Assembly (NCBI GenBank): GCA_022782405.1
Contig: JALFNK010000012.1
Location: forward strand, 1-64,000
DNA from: Alistipes sp.
GTDB lineage: Bacteria > Bacteroidota > Bacteroidia > Bacteroidales > Rikenellaceae
Length of the DNA: 64,000 bases
Reading direction: 5' to 3'
The notes below the pieces were generated by a model. That model searched no databases and was not told where the DNA came from. It saw only the letters and a list, made by a program, of their open reading frames with translations. Of the stretch, positions 1-9,887 are shown piece after piece (position 1 is the stretch's first letter; each line of letters opens with the position of its first letter). The position numbers were made by a program, and so were the translations under genes.

Positions 1-78
1 GACAGTCCTACCGAGTCAGAGAGACTCAAAAACTGCTTAAAAACTTGTAATGATAACCGAACTTTGTTACCTTTGAAC

Positions 79-104
79 GGACCCTTTCTCTGGTCCCTTT
101 TTCT
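79..104 (+). terminator. Weak hairpin terminator at the window edge
   Basis: A 5-bp stem (GGACC/GGTCC) with an 8-nt loop is followed by CTTTTTCT on the plus strand. It lies just beyond the end of the minus-strand endoglycosidase gene. The T-run is on the plus strand, so it would mainly serve a convergent gene left of the window. The stem is short, so this is tentative. Confidence 0.3.
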
Positions 105-135
105 ATGCCACTTTGGTGGAAATCTACTTTGCTAC

Positions 136-987
136 TTACAACTGGGCCGAACGGTTCTTGATCTGATTGAGCTGCAGCGTTGTGAACGTATTATTCATAT
201 TAGGCATCTGTGCCGACCATTTGGCATTCGTCCACGGAGATGAAGGTGTATAGTAAAGATTAGGACCGAATCCCACCGTCCATGCAAAATCCATATCGCC
301 AACCGCAGCCGAGGAGAGATTGGTAGCATCGTTGTAGTAATATGCCGTAATCAGTTTATGATCGTTCGGGAAGCGAGCATCGAGTTTTTCACGAAGTTTC
401 GCAATGAGACCGTTGAACGAACCGGACACCGAAGAGGGGAAATTGGGATTTTCACCGTATTTCGACCATTCGTCGTCGAAATCGATTCCGTCGAGTTGGT
501 ACTCTTCGACAGCCCAGGCGAGAATTTCGGCGAACTTATCCTGATTGGCCTCGGTCAGGTTGGCTACACCCACTCCCTGGTGATCTCCGAGAATCGTCAT
601 CAGCACCTTGCCGCCGTCCTGACGGATCGGCTGCACATACTTGTAGTGACCGGTCGTCGTGGACCCTGCATCGGGAACGAGAATTTTCGTCACATTGTCG
701 TTGAGCCACAAAGCCGGTTCGGAGCCGTTTGCGCGGATGTTGGCGGCGAAGATGGTCGTGATGTCGATAAACGGCTCATTGTTCATACGATAGAGCATCG
801 TATTCAGCGGGTTGGTGTCGTTGACCTCGATATACATCATAACTTTCGGGGTCTTGTCACCGTAAGCCCGTGTTTCAGCACCCGTAGCTGCTGCATCCAC
901 TTCAGGCTCCATAGCGTCCTGTGCGCAAGACGATATCAGAGCAGTCGCCATGAAAAGCGAACACAAAAGAATAAGATTCTTTTTCAT
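136..987 (-). CDS. GH18 endo-beta-N-acetylglucosaminidase (Endo H/F-like lipoprotein)
   Basis: This 283-aa protein has a lipoprotein signal with the lipobox Cys at about residue 21, followed by a small GH18 barrel. The catalytic DxxDxDxE motif is intact as DGIDFDDE at residues 166-173, with E173 the expected acid/base. The length matches single-domain Endo H/F1-type enzymes, which cut the chitobiose core of high-mannose N-glycans (family knowledge). It is probably surface-exposed and makes the first cut that feeds SusC/SusD. It is the last gene of the minus-strand operon, 68 bp after a GH18-like binding protein. A chitinase is the alternative, but the neighbouring GH92, GH125 and GH130 genes argue strongly for N-glycans. 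Confidence 0.88.
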   Translation of the reverse strand: MKKNLILLCSLFMATALISSCAQDAMEPEVDAAATGAETRAYGDKTPKVMMYIEVNDTNPLNTMLYRMNNEPFIDITTIFAANIRANGSEPALWLNDNVTKILVPDAGSTTTGHYKYVQPIRQDGGKVLMTILGDHQGVGVANLTEANQDKFAEILAWAVEEYQLDGIDFDDEWSKYGENPNFPSSVSGSFNGLIAKLREKLDARFPNDHKLITAYYYNDATNLSSAAVGDMDFAWTVGFGPNLYYTPSSPWTNAKWSAQMPNMNNTFTTLQLNQIKNRSAQL

Positions 988-1055
988 AATCGTTTAAGTT
1001 TTAAGGTAAATAAATTGAGTTTGATTAGAGGTGCTTCCCCTGTATATGTTTTTCG

Positions 1056-2672
1056 TTACCAATCTTTTGCAAAAGTATTATATCCTAATTTATGATAGAT
1101 GGGGATACGCTGCATCACATTGTAGCTATAAGATGCCTCGAAATTCTCATCATAAGCAAGGTACGCCAAGAAATTCTGAATCATCGAGATACACCCCTCT
1201 TCTGCGAAATTCACCTGCGGCAATACAAGGTCGTTGAAAACAAGGATATTACTGGTCTTTTCGATATTCCACATAATAGCATTCATCGACCACATATCCA
1301 TATTCATATCCATGAACAAGTCGCTTTTTTCGCTATAAAACGGCACATTGACATTTCCGTATCGGGACTCGTCGAGTCCGTCGAACGGCTTGCGGGAGTA
1401 TCTTTGTTCGTAGGAGGTGAACTGGTTATACGGATTGACGAATGCAATCGGTTCGGTTTCGGAAACATAGCCGTGCCATGCATAGTCGATGTAGTCGCCC
1501 ACGGCGATTCCGCCCGTTAGGGCCGTATCATGGAACGATGCCGTGGGCTCGTCATAATCGACCACTGTCAGCAGCTTGTCGGGCATCGCTTCATGCAGGG
1601 CCTTGATCAGTTTGGGGTACGAGGCGGTATTCACCACAGGCATTCCCTCCTTGCCATAGCCCGAACCGCGATCCCAGAGGTTGACGCCATCGAGCCGGTA
1701 AGTCGTAATGAAGACTGCGACTTGGCCCACGAAATCGGCAATCTGCGCATCGGTCATGTTGCAGAACCCGATGCCGCTGCCACCGCCTTCGATGCAGACG
1801 CACACCTTGCGGCCTTTGTCCTGCATCTGTCGGATGTATTTGTCGGCATGCTCTACCGTATAACGCAAATCGGAAGTCGGAGCGAAGAGGGCGCGTTTCG
1901 AATCGGGAGCATAGCCCACCTGAGCGATTCGCAAATTGACGATATTCCCCAAAGAGGCCGTATAAACCGATTCGAAAGTAGTCATATCCTGTTTTTCCCA
2001 AGCCACGTAGTCGGCATAATGCGCCTGTATCTCGCTGGTGTTGAGATAGAATACGGTTGTCCACTCGGTATCCAGTTCTATATTAGAACTCTCATTGCCA
2101 GACTGATAGATGTTCTCATCGAATTCCCGAACAGTGACGCCATAATAAAGCACCTGCTGCTCGTTCCCGTTTTCGGTGGCATCGACGACGACCGGCATCA
2201 GATAGATGCCCGGAGTCAAGTTTTTGGAGTCGATTGTCAAAGTGAGTTTATCCGAAACCCGCGCTCCTGCCGGAATCGTGATTTTACCATCGTCGGCCAA
2301 TTTTATATTGGCAATAGGCAGCGGTTGCAGATCGGTCTTGTTGCTGGCATTGTAATCTGCCACCAGCGACGGATCGGGTGTCGCTGTCAGCGTCACGGCC
2401 TGCGATGCCGCCTGGTTGAGCCGATAATAGATTTTATCGGAAACAACATCATCATTACCTTCAGTAAGATGAACGGGTATCCGGTCTCGCAGCGATTTCG
2501 AACTGCGCAGCGTGCCGGAAACCGTTTCCAGTGTCTCCTGGTCGGGTTTTTGCCCGGTCTTATAGACAATTTCATTATCCGTGCAGGCCGTAACGCATAC
2601 CAACATTGCGGTTGCCCACAATCCGCCCCGGAGTAATTGGCTTATTTTATTGATCCTATTCATAATCGACAT
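1056..2672 (-). CDS. DUF1735 plus inactive GH18-fold surface glycan-binding lipoprotein
   Basis: This 538-aa lipoprotein (Cys at about residue 30) has an N-terminal DUF1735-type domain (about 45-175) and a GH18-like barrel (about 205-530). Where the catalytic DxxDxDxE should be, near residue 328, the sequence reads DGVNLWDR, so the acid/base Glu and two Asp are lost. Hydrolysis by the usual mechanism is therefore unlikely. I infer a surface glycan-binding role like the GH18-like SGBPs of Bacteroides N-glycan loci. It starts 6 bp after the LamG gene and precedes the active endoglycosidase. A second ATG nine bases downstream of the chosen start is possible. Confidence 0.8.
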   Translation of the reverse strand: MSIMNRINKISQLLRGGLWATAMLVCVTACTDNEIVYKTGQKPDQETLETVSGTLRSSKSLRDRIPVHLTEGNDDVVSDKIYYRLNQAASQAVTLTATPDPSLVADYNASNKTDLQPLPIANIKLADDGKITIPAGARVSDKLTLTIDSKNLTPGIYLMPVVVDATENGNEQQVLYYGVTVREFDENIYQSGNESSNIELDTEWTTVFYLNTSEIQAHYADYVAWEKQDMTTFESVYTASLGNIVNLRIAQVGYAPDSKRALFAPTSDLRYTVEHADKYIRQMQDKGRKVCVCIEGGGSGIGFCNMTDAQIADFVGQVAVFITTYRLDGVNLWDRGSGYGKEGMPVVNTASYPKLIKALHEAMPDKLLTVVDYDEPTASFHDTALTGGIAVGDYIDYAWHGYVSETEPIAFVNPYNQFTSYEQRYSRKPFDGLDESRYGNVNVPFYSEKSDLFMDMNMDMWSMNAIMWNIEKTSNILVFNDLVLPQVNFAEEGCISMIQNFLAYLAYDENFEASYSYNVMQRIPIYHKLGYNTFAKDW

Positions 2673-2678
2673 TTTAGA

Positions 2679-3992
2679 TTACTCTTTGTTGATTTGGGGA
2701 ACTTCAATGCCGCTGGGCCAGTCGAGGTCGAATTCAGCCACGGCATCGTTGCCGTTGCCCGTCCAGTCGCGGATGACGTTGCCTTGGCCCTCGTCGAATT
2801 TCCAGTAGCCGATCAGACCGGGAGTTTTGGGATCGACATCATACATATTGTCCCAAATTTCCTGTTCGCTGCGGGCCACCGACCAGACACGCACTTCAGT
2901 AATATCGCCGTTGAGCTGGCGCGAATCGTCATAGGACTTACCGAGGAAAAACTGCCGGAAATTACCCCAATCTTTGTAGTCCTTATATTTCACGGGGTCT
3001 TGCAGATAGAGATCGTAGAAAGCGCGTCCCGCAAGGTTGAACGGTGTGCCGGCGGGGTTGCCCAAATCTGTACCTTTACTCTGTAGCTTGCCGTTGACGT
3101 AGATGCAGACCTCGCGCGTAGCGTAGCTGTAGGTTGCGGCGATGTGGTACCACTCCCCGGGATTGAGCAGTTTCGCTTCATCTTTCTTGGGGAACTTCCC
3201 GAAGCCCGGAGTCTGGGCCGAATCGCCCGAACCGTCGAACTGAATCTGCTGGCGTGGGAATGAAGCGTCACCGATGCGCAGCAACAGGTAGTTTTCGACA
3301 CCCATGATCGTCGAAATCTCGGAATGCTTCGAAAAGTCGTCCACACGGATAATCGCCTCATAGGTCACGGCTGTCAGGTTATTGAACAGCATACTGCCCT
3401 CCGAAGCCTTGTCGAGCGTCGGAAAATTGATCCAGTTGTCGCGTAGCGAGGCCGCCGATGTGATGGCCGAAGAGCGTTTGACCAGATAATAGGCTGTTGC
3501 GGAACTATGTAACTTCGCAACTCCTCCGTTGACATCGGCAATCGTTACGGGTAGCAGATAGGTCTGGTCGATGGGAAGTTCTTCGGCCTCGCCCGAGCCA
3601 TCGAGATTTTTCAGTTTCAGGGTCACGACATCCGAAATGGTTTTCCCTGCCGGAATCGTGAGCTTCGAGTCCGAAAGTTCGTAATATTTCGCATCGAGCA
3701 TCGTCCACGACGTATTGTGTCGGGCATTGTAGACTTCGATGAGTGACGGATCGACTTCAACACCAATATTGACCGCCTGCGACGCGGGATAGCTCAGCAC
3801 GACGGAAAAAGTCTTCGGCAGATCGGACAACGTTTTCTTGAATGTAGTAACCTGCGTGTCGCTGTTCTCCGAAACATTAAGGTAAACCACATTGTCGAAA
3901 GGCGATTTATTATCGTATTCGTCATTCTTGCAGCCCGTGAAAGCTACAGCCAGTAAGGCTGCTGCTAAAAGATATGGATTATTCTTTTTCAT
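2679..3992 (-). CDS. DUF1735-LamG surface glycan-binding lipoprotein
   Basis: This 437-aa lipoprotein has its lipobox Cys at about residue 21. An N-terminal DUF1735-type domain (about 30-175) is followed by a LamG/concanavalin-A-like jelly roll (about 190-430), with typical features such as GEWYHIAATYS, VYVNGKL-type strands and a C-terminal GYWKFDEGQG strand. No catalytic residues are apparent. It sits between two GH18-like binding proteins in the operon (10-bp and 6-bp gaps). I infer that it binds glycan or glycoprotein at the cell surface, as the equivalent protein does in B. thetaiotaomicron high-mannose loci. Confidence 0.82.
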   Translation of the reverse strand: MKKNNPYLLAAALLAVAFTGCKNDEYDNKSPFDNVVYLNVSENSDTQVTTFKKTLSDLPKTFSVVLSYPASQAVNIGVEVDPSLIEVYNARHNTSWTMLDAKYYELSDSKLTIPAGKTISDVVTLKLKNLDGSGEAEELPIDQTYLLPVTIADVNGGVAKLHSSATAYYLVKRSSAITSAASLRDNWINFPTLDKASEGSMLFNNLTAVTYEAIIRVDDFSKHSEISTIMGVENYLLLRIGDASFPRQQIQFDGSGDSAQTPGFGKFPKKDEAKLLNPGEWYHIAATYSYATREVCIYVNGKLQSKGTDLGNPAGTPFNLAGRAFYDLYLQDPVKYKDYKDWGNFRQFFLGKSYDDSRQLNGDITEVRVWSVARSEQEIWDNMYDVDPKTPGLIGYWKFDEGQGNVIRDWTGNGNDAVAEFDLDWPSGIEVPQINKE

Positions 3993-4001
3993 AGCTTTCG
4001 G

Positions 4002-4955
4002 TTATTTGGAAGGGTTCAAGGTCTGTATTGCAGTACGGGTAAGCGGATAAATGAAGTCGGCGCCGAAATAGTCTACATTGACATTATAGACGCAAAGACC
4101 GGCCAGCGGCTGCCCTCCGATTTCGGGAATGCGCATTGTCAATGCCGAGACTGCATCCGAAGTGCCCTTGTCCTCGTCCGTAAATTCGTATTCGGTCATC
4201 GCCCCGAGTAACAGTTTATCGGACGGAACATTTCCGGTATTCAGAGCGCGAAGTACTTGCAACTTCAAGTCGGTAGCGTTGTCCGTTTCTTTCGTGTCGA
4301 GTACGAAATAGTCGACCTTGTCCCGATCTGCTGCTGCGAGGAACTGAGGATCGCCTTCGAAAAGCAGCAACAACTCCTTACCCGGACCGGCTACAGCGGC
4401 GAACTTCTCCATGAAGAGCGCTGCCACAGCCTTTTGTGCCGCCTGTTCGGTATCAGACCCGAAAACGGGAATCCCTGAAAAAGAGAGTCCGTCGAGATTC
4501 AGTTCACGAGTGCGAGCGACGACCTTATCCAAATAAGCGCCCAAAGCGGTCATGTCAGCAAATTCGGTACTGCGCGAAGCGTAATCGACAAAATAAACGG
4601 CACGTATCCCTTTTTCCTTGAGTACGGCGAGATCCTCCCTGTCGAACTCCGAAAAATTGTCGGCATTGATCAGCGACACTACGTCCAGCGAATCGGGGAG
4701 GCTGCGCAGGCAGTCCTTTTCGCTCGTGGCAACGGGAGCGCCGTTGGCAAAACTGGCGAAAACAAGTGTATGTTCGCTCTGCTTATACTCCCGCAGCGCG
4801 GCTGTGTATTGAGCCCATAATTCGGGATCCTGCTCATTGGGACGCTGTGTTTTCTGAGTTACGCTTTCCATCTCCGTCCAATCGTTGCACGAAACTGAAA
4901 AAAGTCCCATAAGAAGCACCGTTCCCCAAAATGATAATCTATTTGTTCTTTTCAT
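4002..4955 (-). CDS. GH18-like binding lipoprotein lacking catalytic residues
   Basis: This 317-aa lipoprotein (lipobox Cys at about 23) has a GH18-type barrel in which the motif strand reads LDGLSFSGI. The first Asp is kept, but the other two Asp and the Glu of DxxDxDxE are replaced. It directly follows susD (6-bp gap), the usual position for a surface glycan-binding protein. Binding without cleavage is inferred. It is a second degenerate GH18 in the same operon and differs clearly from the DUF1735-containing one. Confidence 0.75.
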   Translation of the reverse strand: MKRTNRLSFWGTVLLMGLFSVSCNDWTEMESVTQKTQRPNEQDPELWAQYTAALREYKQSEHTLVFASFANGAPVATSEKDCLRSLPDSLDVVSLINADNFSEFDREDLAVLKEKGIRAVYFVDYASRSTEFADMTALGAYLDKVVARTRELNLDGLSFSGIPVFGSDTEQAAQKAVAALFMEKFAAVAGPGKELLLLFEGDPQFLAAADRDKVDYFVLDTKETDNATDLKLQVLRALNTGNVPSDKLLLGAMTEYEFTDEDKGTSDAVSALTMRIPEIGGQPLAGLCVYNVNVDYFGADFIYPLTRTAIQTLNPSK

Positions 4956-4961
4956 AACGGC

Positions 4962-6545
4962 TTATTCTAAAGGTTTCACATCCCACCACACGCGCGTTCC
5001 GGCATTGTCCCGACCGTTAAGCATCGAAATGGCCTCTTGTAGATGGACGGGATTTTCAGTATATTCCTCCGAAGGATAGGGAATGCGGCGGGCTCCGTAT
5101 TTGACATTCACTGTGCCGGCACTCTTGTTTTCCACAGCAGGCAGCAGTCTGGGATAGCCCGTGCGGCGATACTCCGACCAAGCCTCGATGCCCAGTGGGA
5201 AAATAGCAATCCACTTCTGGGTAATGATGCGTTCCAGGTTGTGCTCCCTGACGGCATCCGTATCTCCTGCTTCCCAAGCGATCGTGATCGTACTGGCCGG
5301 AGCCTGCATACTGTAGTTACCCATCGGATCAGTGTATTTCTGCGGTGTGCTGACAGCATCCGTCAAATAGGTATCGGCGCCGGTCGCACCCCGCTCCTCG
5401 AACGAAAGCCTGATGGCTTTTTCATAGAGGTCTTTGGCGTCGCCCTGCATCGCCCAACCGCGCAGAGCACCTTCGGCGCGCAGGAACGTTACCTCCGCGG
5501 CATTCATCCACAGATAAGGCGATTTGCTATCTACGATCTGATTGGAGTAAGTAGAAACCATCGCCGACTTGTTCGTCGGGTCGGTGCCGATACGCATGCC
5601 GTAATAATCGGTTTTCTTATTCCAAGTCCCTTGAGTGAACATCACGGCACGGCGCGGGTCTTTATAGCCATTCATATAGCTGATGATATCGGCGCCGACG
5701 CGATGGTCGCCCCAATCGTTGTAGATTAGCGCCACACGGTTTTCGGGAGCATGCATATAGGCATTGTCCGCATTGTCAAGGATTACGCCATCGGTGACGG
5801 CCTCCTCGGCCTTTGCCCGTGCGATGTCGGGTTTTATATACGACAGTCTCATGGCTATGCGCAACTTGAGCGAGTTGGCGTATTTAATCCACTTCTTGAT
5901 GTCGCCGTAATAAACATTGTCCGACTTGCGGAACGCCTCTGCTGACATCTGCTCGTTGGCGTGCAAGGCCGCGATTACAGCGTCCAGCTCCTCGAACATC
6001 TTCATATAAACAGTTTCCTGCGAATCGTAAGCGACCGTGAGAGACTCGGACGAATCCTCTATCACCTTCGAATAGGGAATTGGGCCGTAGGTATCCGTCA
6101 TGCGGTGCATGATCGCTATGCGGAATAATTGAGCAAGGGCTATGGCCGCTTCGTCTTCGGTGTTATTCACAACGCCGCGAAAATAGGGATAGACCTCCTG
6201 CATAACGATTACAAACGGCCATTTCAGCCAGTCGGCAGACGGGTTGAATGTCGAGAATTTCTCTTTCCACCCGTCCGGTGTTTCCGCCATATAACCGGCA
6301 TAGGGGTTACCAGTCAGTGATTCGTTGAATTGGTATCTGTGTTCCTGAACGGGAATGACCCAATTCTGCAATCCCCGAAGGTTCGTACTGATTTTATAGT
6401 TCTCGCGCCCGAGCTCTTCGTCGGTTGCTTCCGACGGATTGCGATTGATGGTATCAAAATCGCTCATACATCCCCAAGCGCAGAACAGCACGGCCGAAAG
6501 CAGCAAGAATTGCACTGTTTTTACTATCTGTTTCATACTGTTCAT
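4962..6545 (-). CDS. susD: SusD/RagB-family outer-membrane glycan-binding lipoprotein
   Basis: This 527-aa lipoprotein has its lipobox Cys at about 26 and the SusD/RagB layout of N-terminal TPR-like helices and a C-terminal RagB/SusD segment ending in GTRVWWDVKPLE. SusD proteins cap the SusC channel and deliver oligosaccharide. It starts 3 bp after susC, so the two are translationally linked. Met-4 is an alternative start. Substrate identity (high-mannose N-glycan) is inferred from the neighbouring enzymes. Confidence 0.93.
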   Translation of the reverse strand: MNSMKQIVKTVQFLLLSAVLFCAWGCMSDFDTINRNPSEATDEELGRENYKISTNLRGLQNWVIPVQEHRYQFNESLTGNPYAGYMAETPDGWKEKFSTFNPSADWLKWPFVIVMQEVYPYFRGVVNNTEDEAAIALAQLFRIAIMHRMTDTYGPIPYSKVIEDSSESLTVAYDSQETVYMKMFEELDAVIAALHANEQMSAEAFRKSDNVYYGDIKKWIKYANSLKLRIAMRLSYIKPDIARAKAEEAVTDGVILDNADNAYMHAPENRVALIYNDWGDHRVGADIISYMNGYKDPRRAVMFTQGTWNKKTDYYGMRIGTDPTNKSAMVSTYSNQIVDSKSPYLWMNAAEVTFLRAEGALRGWAMQGDAKDLYEKAIRLSFEERGATGADTYLTDAVSTPQKYTDPMGNYSMQAPASTITIAWEAGDTDAVREHNLERIITQKWIAIFPLGIEAWSEYRRTGYPRLLPAVENKSAGTVNVKYGARRIPYPSEEYTENPVHLQEAISMLNGRDNAGTRVWWDVKPLE

Positions 6546-6548
6546 TGT

Positions 6549-9500
6549 TTAGAAAGTGAGTTTTACACTGAATCCGAGGTTGCGGAGCGAAGGCATCATG
6601 AAATAGTCGATTCCTTGATAATTATTACCGGTCGTAGCAATCGCCTCGGGATCGAACGGCGCTTTGTTGTAGACCATCCACAGATTACGGCCGACAAAAG
6701 CGATGTTGATTTTGCAGACGTCGCGGAACCATTTCCCCGGAAGCGTATAGCCCAGTGAAAGTTCTTGTAGGCGCACATTGGTCGCAGAATAAGTATAGTA
6801 CTGCGGAAGCCCGCTCTGTGAACTGATTGCAGCATACCATCGCTGAGGATCGATCATCTCCCGTCCATTGATCAAGATACCTCCGGCATCGCGCGCCGCG
6901 GCCGAGGTCGCCGACACGCCGAACAAGTCCATATTGGCCTGGGTCGCCGAGTAGACAATACCCCCAATGCGGGCTGTGAAGAGGATACCCAGATGCACGC
7001 CTTTCCAATCGAAATCATTGCGCCATGCCAAATTATAATCGGGGAAAACAGAGCCGAGATAGATATCTTCGCCAACGTCCGTCGTTATCAGGTTGCCGTT
7101 GCGGTCTACCTGCACATATCCGTTCTCATCGTATTTAAGATTAGAAGTCGTATACAGGTCACCCAACGTACCGCCTTTCTTGATAATGTATTTCGCCTTA
7201 CCAAGGCCCTTGATCTCCAGACGGTCTTTCAGCGGTTCGCCGGTAAGCGGATCGGTCAAGCCATCCATCAGTTCGGTGACTTCGTTTTTATTCCAAGAGA
7301 ACGTGAAATTCGTATCCCAAGAAAAACTGTTCCATGTATGGCCGTAACCCAAACTTGCTTCAATACCCGTGTTGCGGACATTGCCTGTCTGAACGTACAT
7401 GCTCGAATAACCCGACGAGGTGGACACCGTAGGTTGGAATGTCTGATTATTCGTGTCGGCCCGATACCAAGAAGCGGCCAGTCGCAAGTCGTTCCACAAC
7501 CGGGCGTCAATACCGATTTCCCAAGTTTTGGTACGCTCCGGGTAAAGCTGCTCGATCGGACGGAACGTCGTAGGCAGCCACTGTTGGTTCGTTTCGTCGT
7601 AAGGATAGGTCGGAGTGGTCAAGAACCTCGGGAAGGGGATGCCCACGGACGAAAAGGATGCTCGCAACTTGAGGTAAGTAAATGCTTCGGGCATATCGAA
7701 AGTTGCGGTCGGCAGCCAGGAAAGGCCCACCGAGGGGTAGAAGAACGAACGTTGCGGCGATCCGGCCAGTTGAGAGGCCCAGTCGTTACGTCCCGTCACG
7801 GTCAGATAAAGCATCGATTTGTAGCCCATTTCGACTGAAGCGAATATCGATTGCGTCTGTTCCTGCCAACCATATTTCTGAGGGCGGGATTTCTCCTTAT
7901 CCAAATCGAAAACGGTAAACATATTCGGGATGCCGACCTCCCGAATCGGACCGCGATAGCTCAACTCCTTACTCTTCGTGTCGTTGACGGATGCACCGAC
8001 GTTGGCAACCAATGAGAATTTGTTGTCCGCGAAGGTCTTATTGATATTGACCATCACGTCGGCATAGATCTGCTCGTCGGTATTGCGGATCTCCGTATAA
8101 TGCCCTTGCGTACTGCCTTCCGTAATTGTGGTGTTCGATGAAGCGTAGAGTTTCTGCGTGAAGATCGAATTGGTATTATCGATTTTGGCACGTCCGGAAA
8201 CATTCAGCCACGGCAGGATGTCGAAAGCAATCGACACGTTGGCCATATAGCGCTTCTTGTCTGTATTGCGGGGATTGCGATACGCGATCCAGTACGGGTT
8301 CTGCATGCGCAGGTCACCACCCTCGCCTTGCGGCCAGTACTGCACGGCAATCTTGCGGGCCGGGTCCCAGCGTTCGAAAATTTTCGCCGCTTCGAAACTA
8401 TCACCTCGTGGGAACAGATAAGCCGAAACCAGCGGGTTCGAATAGACGCCTTGGTTGGTCATGTTCTGATCTTTCTGTACGATGTAGTTCGCACCTACGT
8501 CCACACGCAGGCGGTCTTTCAGAAAATGCGACGTATTTCGGAACGTGAAATTGTAGCGATCATAGAGGTTATTGGGTATGATACCTTCGGAATTAACCGA
8601 TGCTGCGGAAAAGAACATTTGGTTCTTCTCGGTTCCCCCGGAAAGCGTTACGGAATTGGTCGTGACATAGCCCGTTTCGAAAAAATCAGCTGGCGTATAT
8701 CCGGTACGCGCCGCATCGGTCATCTTCTCGCCCCAGCTGTAGATCGGCGAGCCCGAAGATTTCCCGTAGCTGCCCGTTCCGTAGCGATTCTGGAATTTCG
8801 GCATCACGAAAGGTTTGAGAAAATCCGTATGATTCGAATACGAAGCGCTGAATGTTCCGGCCTGACCTTTTTTCGTCGTAATCATAATGGCGCCGTTCGC
8901 GGCACTCGAACCATAGAGGGCGGCCGCGGAAGCTCCGGTCAGAACCGACATCGATTCGATGTCCTCGGGATTCAGGTCGGCAATGGCTTCCGTGGCACCG
9001 CGCGAACCGAATTCCGTATCGCCGCCGTTGCTCACGTTATACATCGGAATACCGTCAATTACATAAAGGGCATTGGACGACTGCGTGATCGACTTGTTAC
9101 CGCGCATGACGACCTTCGAGGCACCGCCAACACCCGATGACGAGGTGTTGATCGTGATACCGGCGACCTTACCGGACAGGGAGTTGATGAAGTTGGCGTC
9201 CTTCACATCGGTAATGGCGCTCGACTTCACCTGCTGCACGTTATAGCTCAAGGCTTTTTCCTGACGCTTAATACCAAGAGCAGTAACAACCACCTGTTCG
9301 ATTTCGGCGGCGGATTCTTTAAGCGTAATGTTAAATACAGTACGACCGCCAACAGACACCACCACAGGCTCATAACCCAAAAAATTAATTTCCAGTTGAG
9401 CAGTTGCGACGGGAGGGGGTATCTGAAGTGAGAAGGAGCCGTCAGCACCGGTGCTGGTTCCCACTGCCGTACCTTTGACAATGATGGAAGCTCCGACAAC

Positions 9501-9875
9501 AGGCAGTTTGTTTTGATCCTGCACTGTACCTGATACCGTTACCGGTTTTTGGATTGGTCGTTTTTTCAGAATGATGTTCGAACCGCTGATTTGATAGCTT
9601 ACATCGGATCCTTTTACCATTTGGATCAGGGCTTCCTGCAAGGGCTGGTTGATGACATTGACACTAACAGAGCGAGTGACATCTACGTCGTCATCAATGG
9701 CAAAAAGATAGCGTGTCTGCTTTTCTATTTCGGTCATAACCTGCTTCATTCGCACATCCTTCAACTGAATGGTCACGCGAGTATTCTGTGCATAGACACT
9801 TGTAAAGGGGGTGCATAGACAAGCAAGAACCAAAAGAATAGGCAGCCAGATTTGCTGAATAATCTTTTTATTCAT
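6549..9875 (-). CDS. susC: SusC-family TonB-dependent transporter with STN domain
   Basis: This 1108-aa outer-membrane transporter has a signal peptide (about 1-30), an STN signalling domain (about 38-103), a carboxypeptidase-D-like repeat (about 112-200), a TonB plug (about 210-330) and a long beta-barrel ending in Phe (SVKLTF). The STN domain is what links such transporters to a FecR anti-sigma factor, and a FecR gene lies immediately upstream. It should import endoglycosidase-released glycan through the outer membrane using TonB energy. Its 5' leader is overlapped by a predicted antisense RNA on the plus strand. Confidence 0.95.
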   Translation of the reverse strand: MNKKIIQQIWLPILLVLACLCTPFTSVYAQNTRVTIQLKDVRMKQVMTEIEKQTRYLFAIDDDVDVTRSVSVNVINQPLQEALIQMVKGSDVSYQISGSNIILKKRPIQKPVTVSGTVQDQNKLPVVGASIIVKGTAVGTSTGADGSFSLQIPPPVATAQLEINFLGYEPVVVSVGGRTVFNITLKESAAEIEQVVVTALGIKRQEKALSYNVQQVKSSAITDVKDANFINSLSGKVAGITINTSSSGVGGASKVVMRGNKSITQSSNALYVIDGIPMYNVSNGGDTEFGSRGATEAIADLNPEDIESMSVLTGASAAALYGSSAANGAIMITTKKGQAGTFSASYSNHTDFLKPFVMPKFQNRYGTGSYGKSSGSPIYSWGEKMTDAARTGYTPADFFETGYVTTNSVTLSGGTEKNQMFFSAASVNSEGIIPNNLYDRYNFTFRNTSHFLKDRLRVDVGANYIVQKDQNMTNQGVYSNPLVSAYLFPRGDSFEAAKIFERWDPARKIAVQYWPQGEGGDLRMQNPYWIAYRNPRNTDKKRYMANVSIAFDILPWLNVSGRAKIDNTNSIFTQKLYASSNTTITEGSTQGHYTEIRNTDEQIYADVMVNINKTFADNKFSLVANVGASVNDTKSKELSYRGPIREVGIPNMFTVFDLDKEKSRPQKYGWQEQTQSIFASVEMGYKSMLYLTVTGRNDWASQLAGSPQRSFFYPSVGLSWLPTATFDMPEAFTYLKLRASFSSVGIPFPRFLTTPTYPYDETNQQWLPTTFRPIEQLYPERTKTWEIGIDARLWNDLRLAASWYRADTNNQTFQPTVSTSSGYSSMYVQTGNVRNTGIEASLGYGHTWNSFSWDTNFTFSWNKNEVTELMDGLTDPLTGEPLKDRLEIKGLGKAKYIIKKGGTLGDLYTTSNLKYDENGYVQVDRNGNLITTDVGEDIYLGSVFPDYNLAWRNDFDWKGVHLGILFTARIGGIVYSATQANMDLFGVSATSAAARDAGGILINGREMIDPQRWYAAISSQSGLPQYYTYSATNVRLQELSLGYTLPGKWFRDVCKINIAFVGRNLWMVYNKAPFDPEAIATTGNNYQGIDYFMMPSLRNLGFSVKLTF

Positions 9876-9882
9876 ACATTTG
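9851..9882 (+). promoter_or_regulatory. Consensus Bacteroides promoter, antisense to susC
   Basis: TTTG at 9851-9854 is followed after exactly 20 bp by TACATTTG at 9875-9882. This matches the Bacteroides primary promoter consensus (TTTG, 19-21 bp, TAnnTTTG). It points along the plus strand, away from susC coding sequence and into the susC leader, and the -7 element overlaps the susC start codon. No plus-strand protein gene follows, so it most likely drives an antisense RNA. Confidence 0.7.
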
Positions 9883-9887
9883 TAAAT

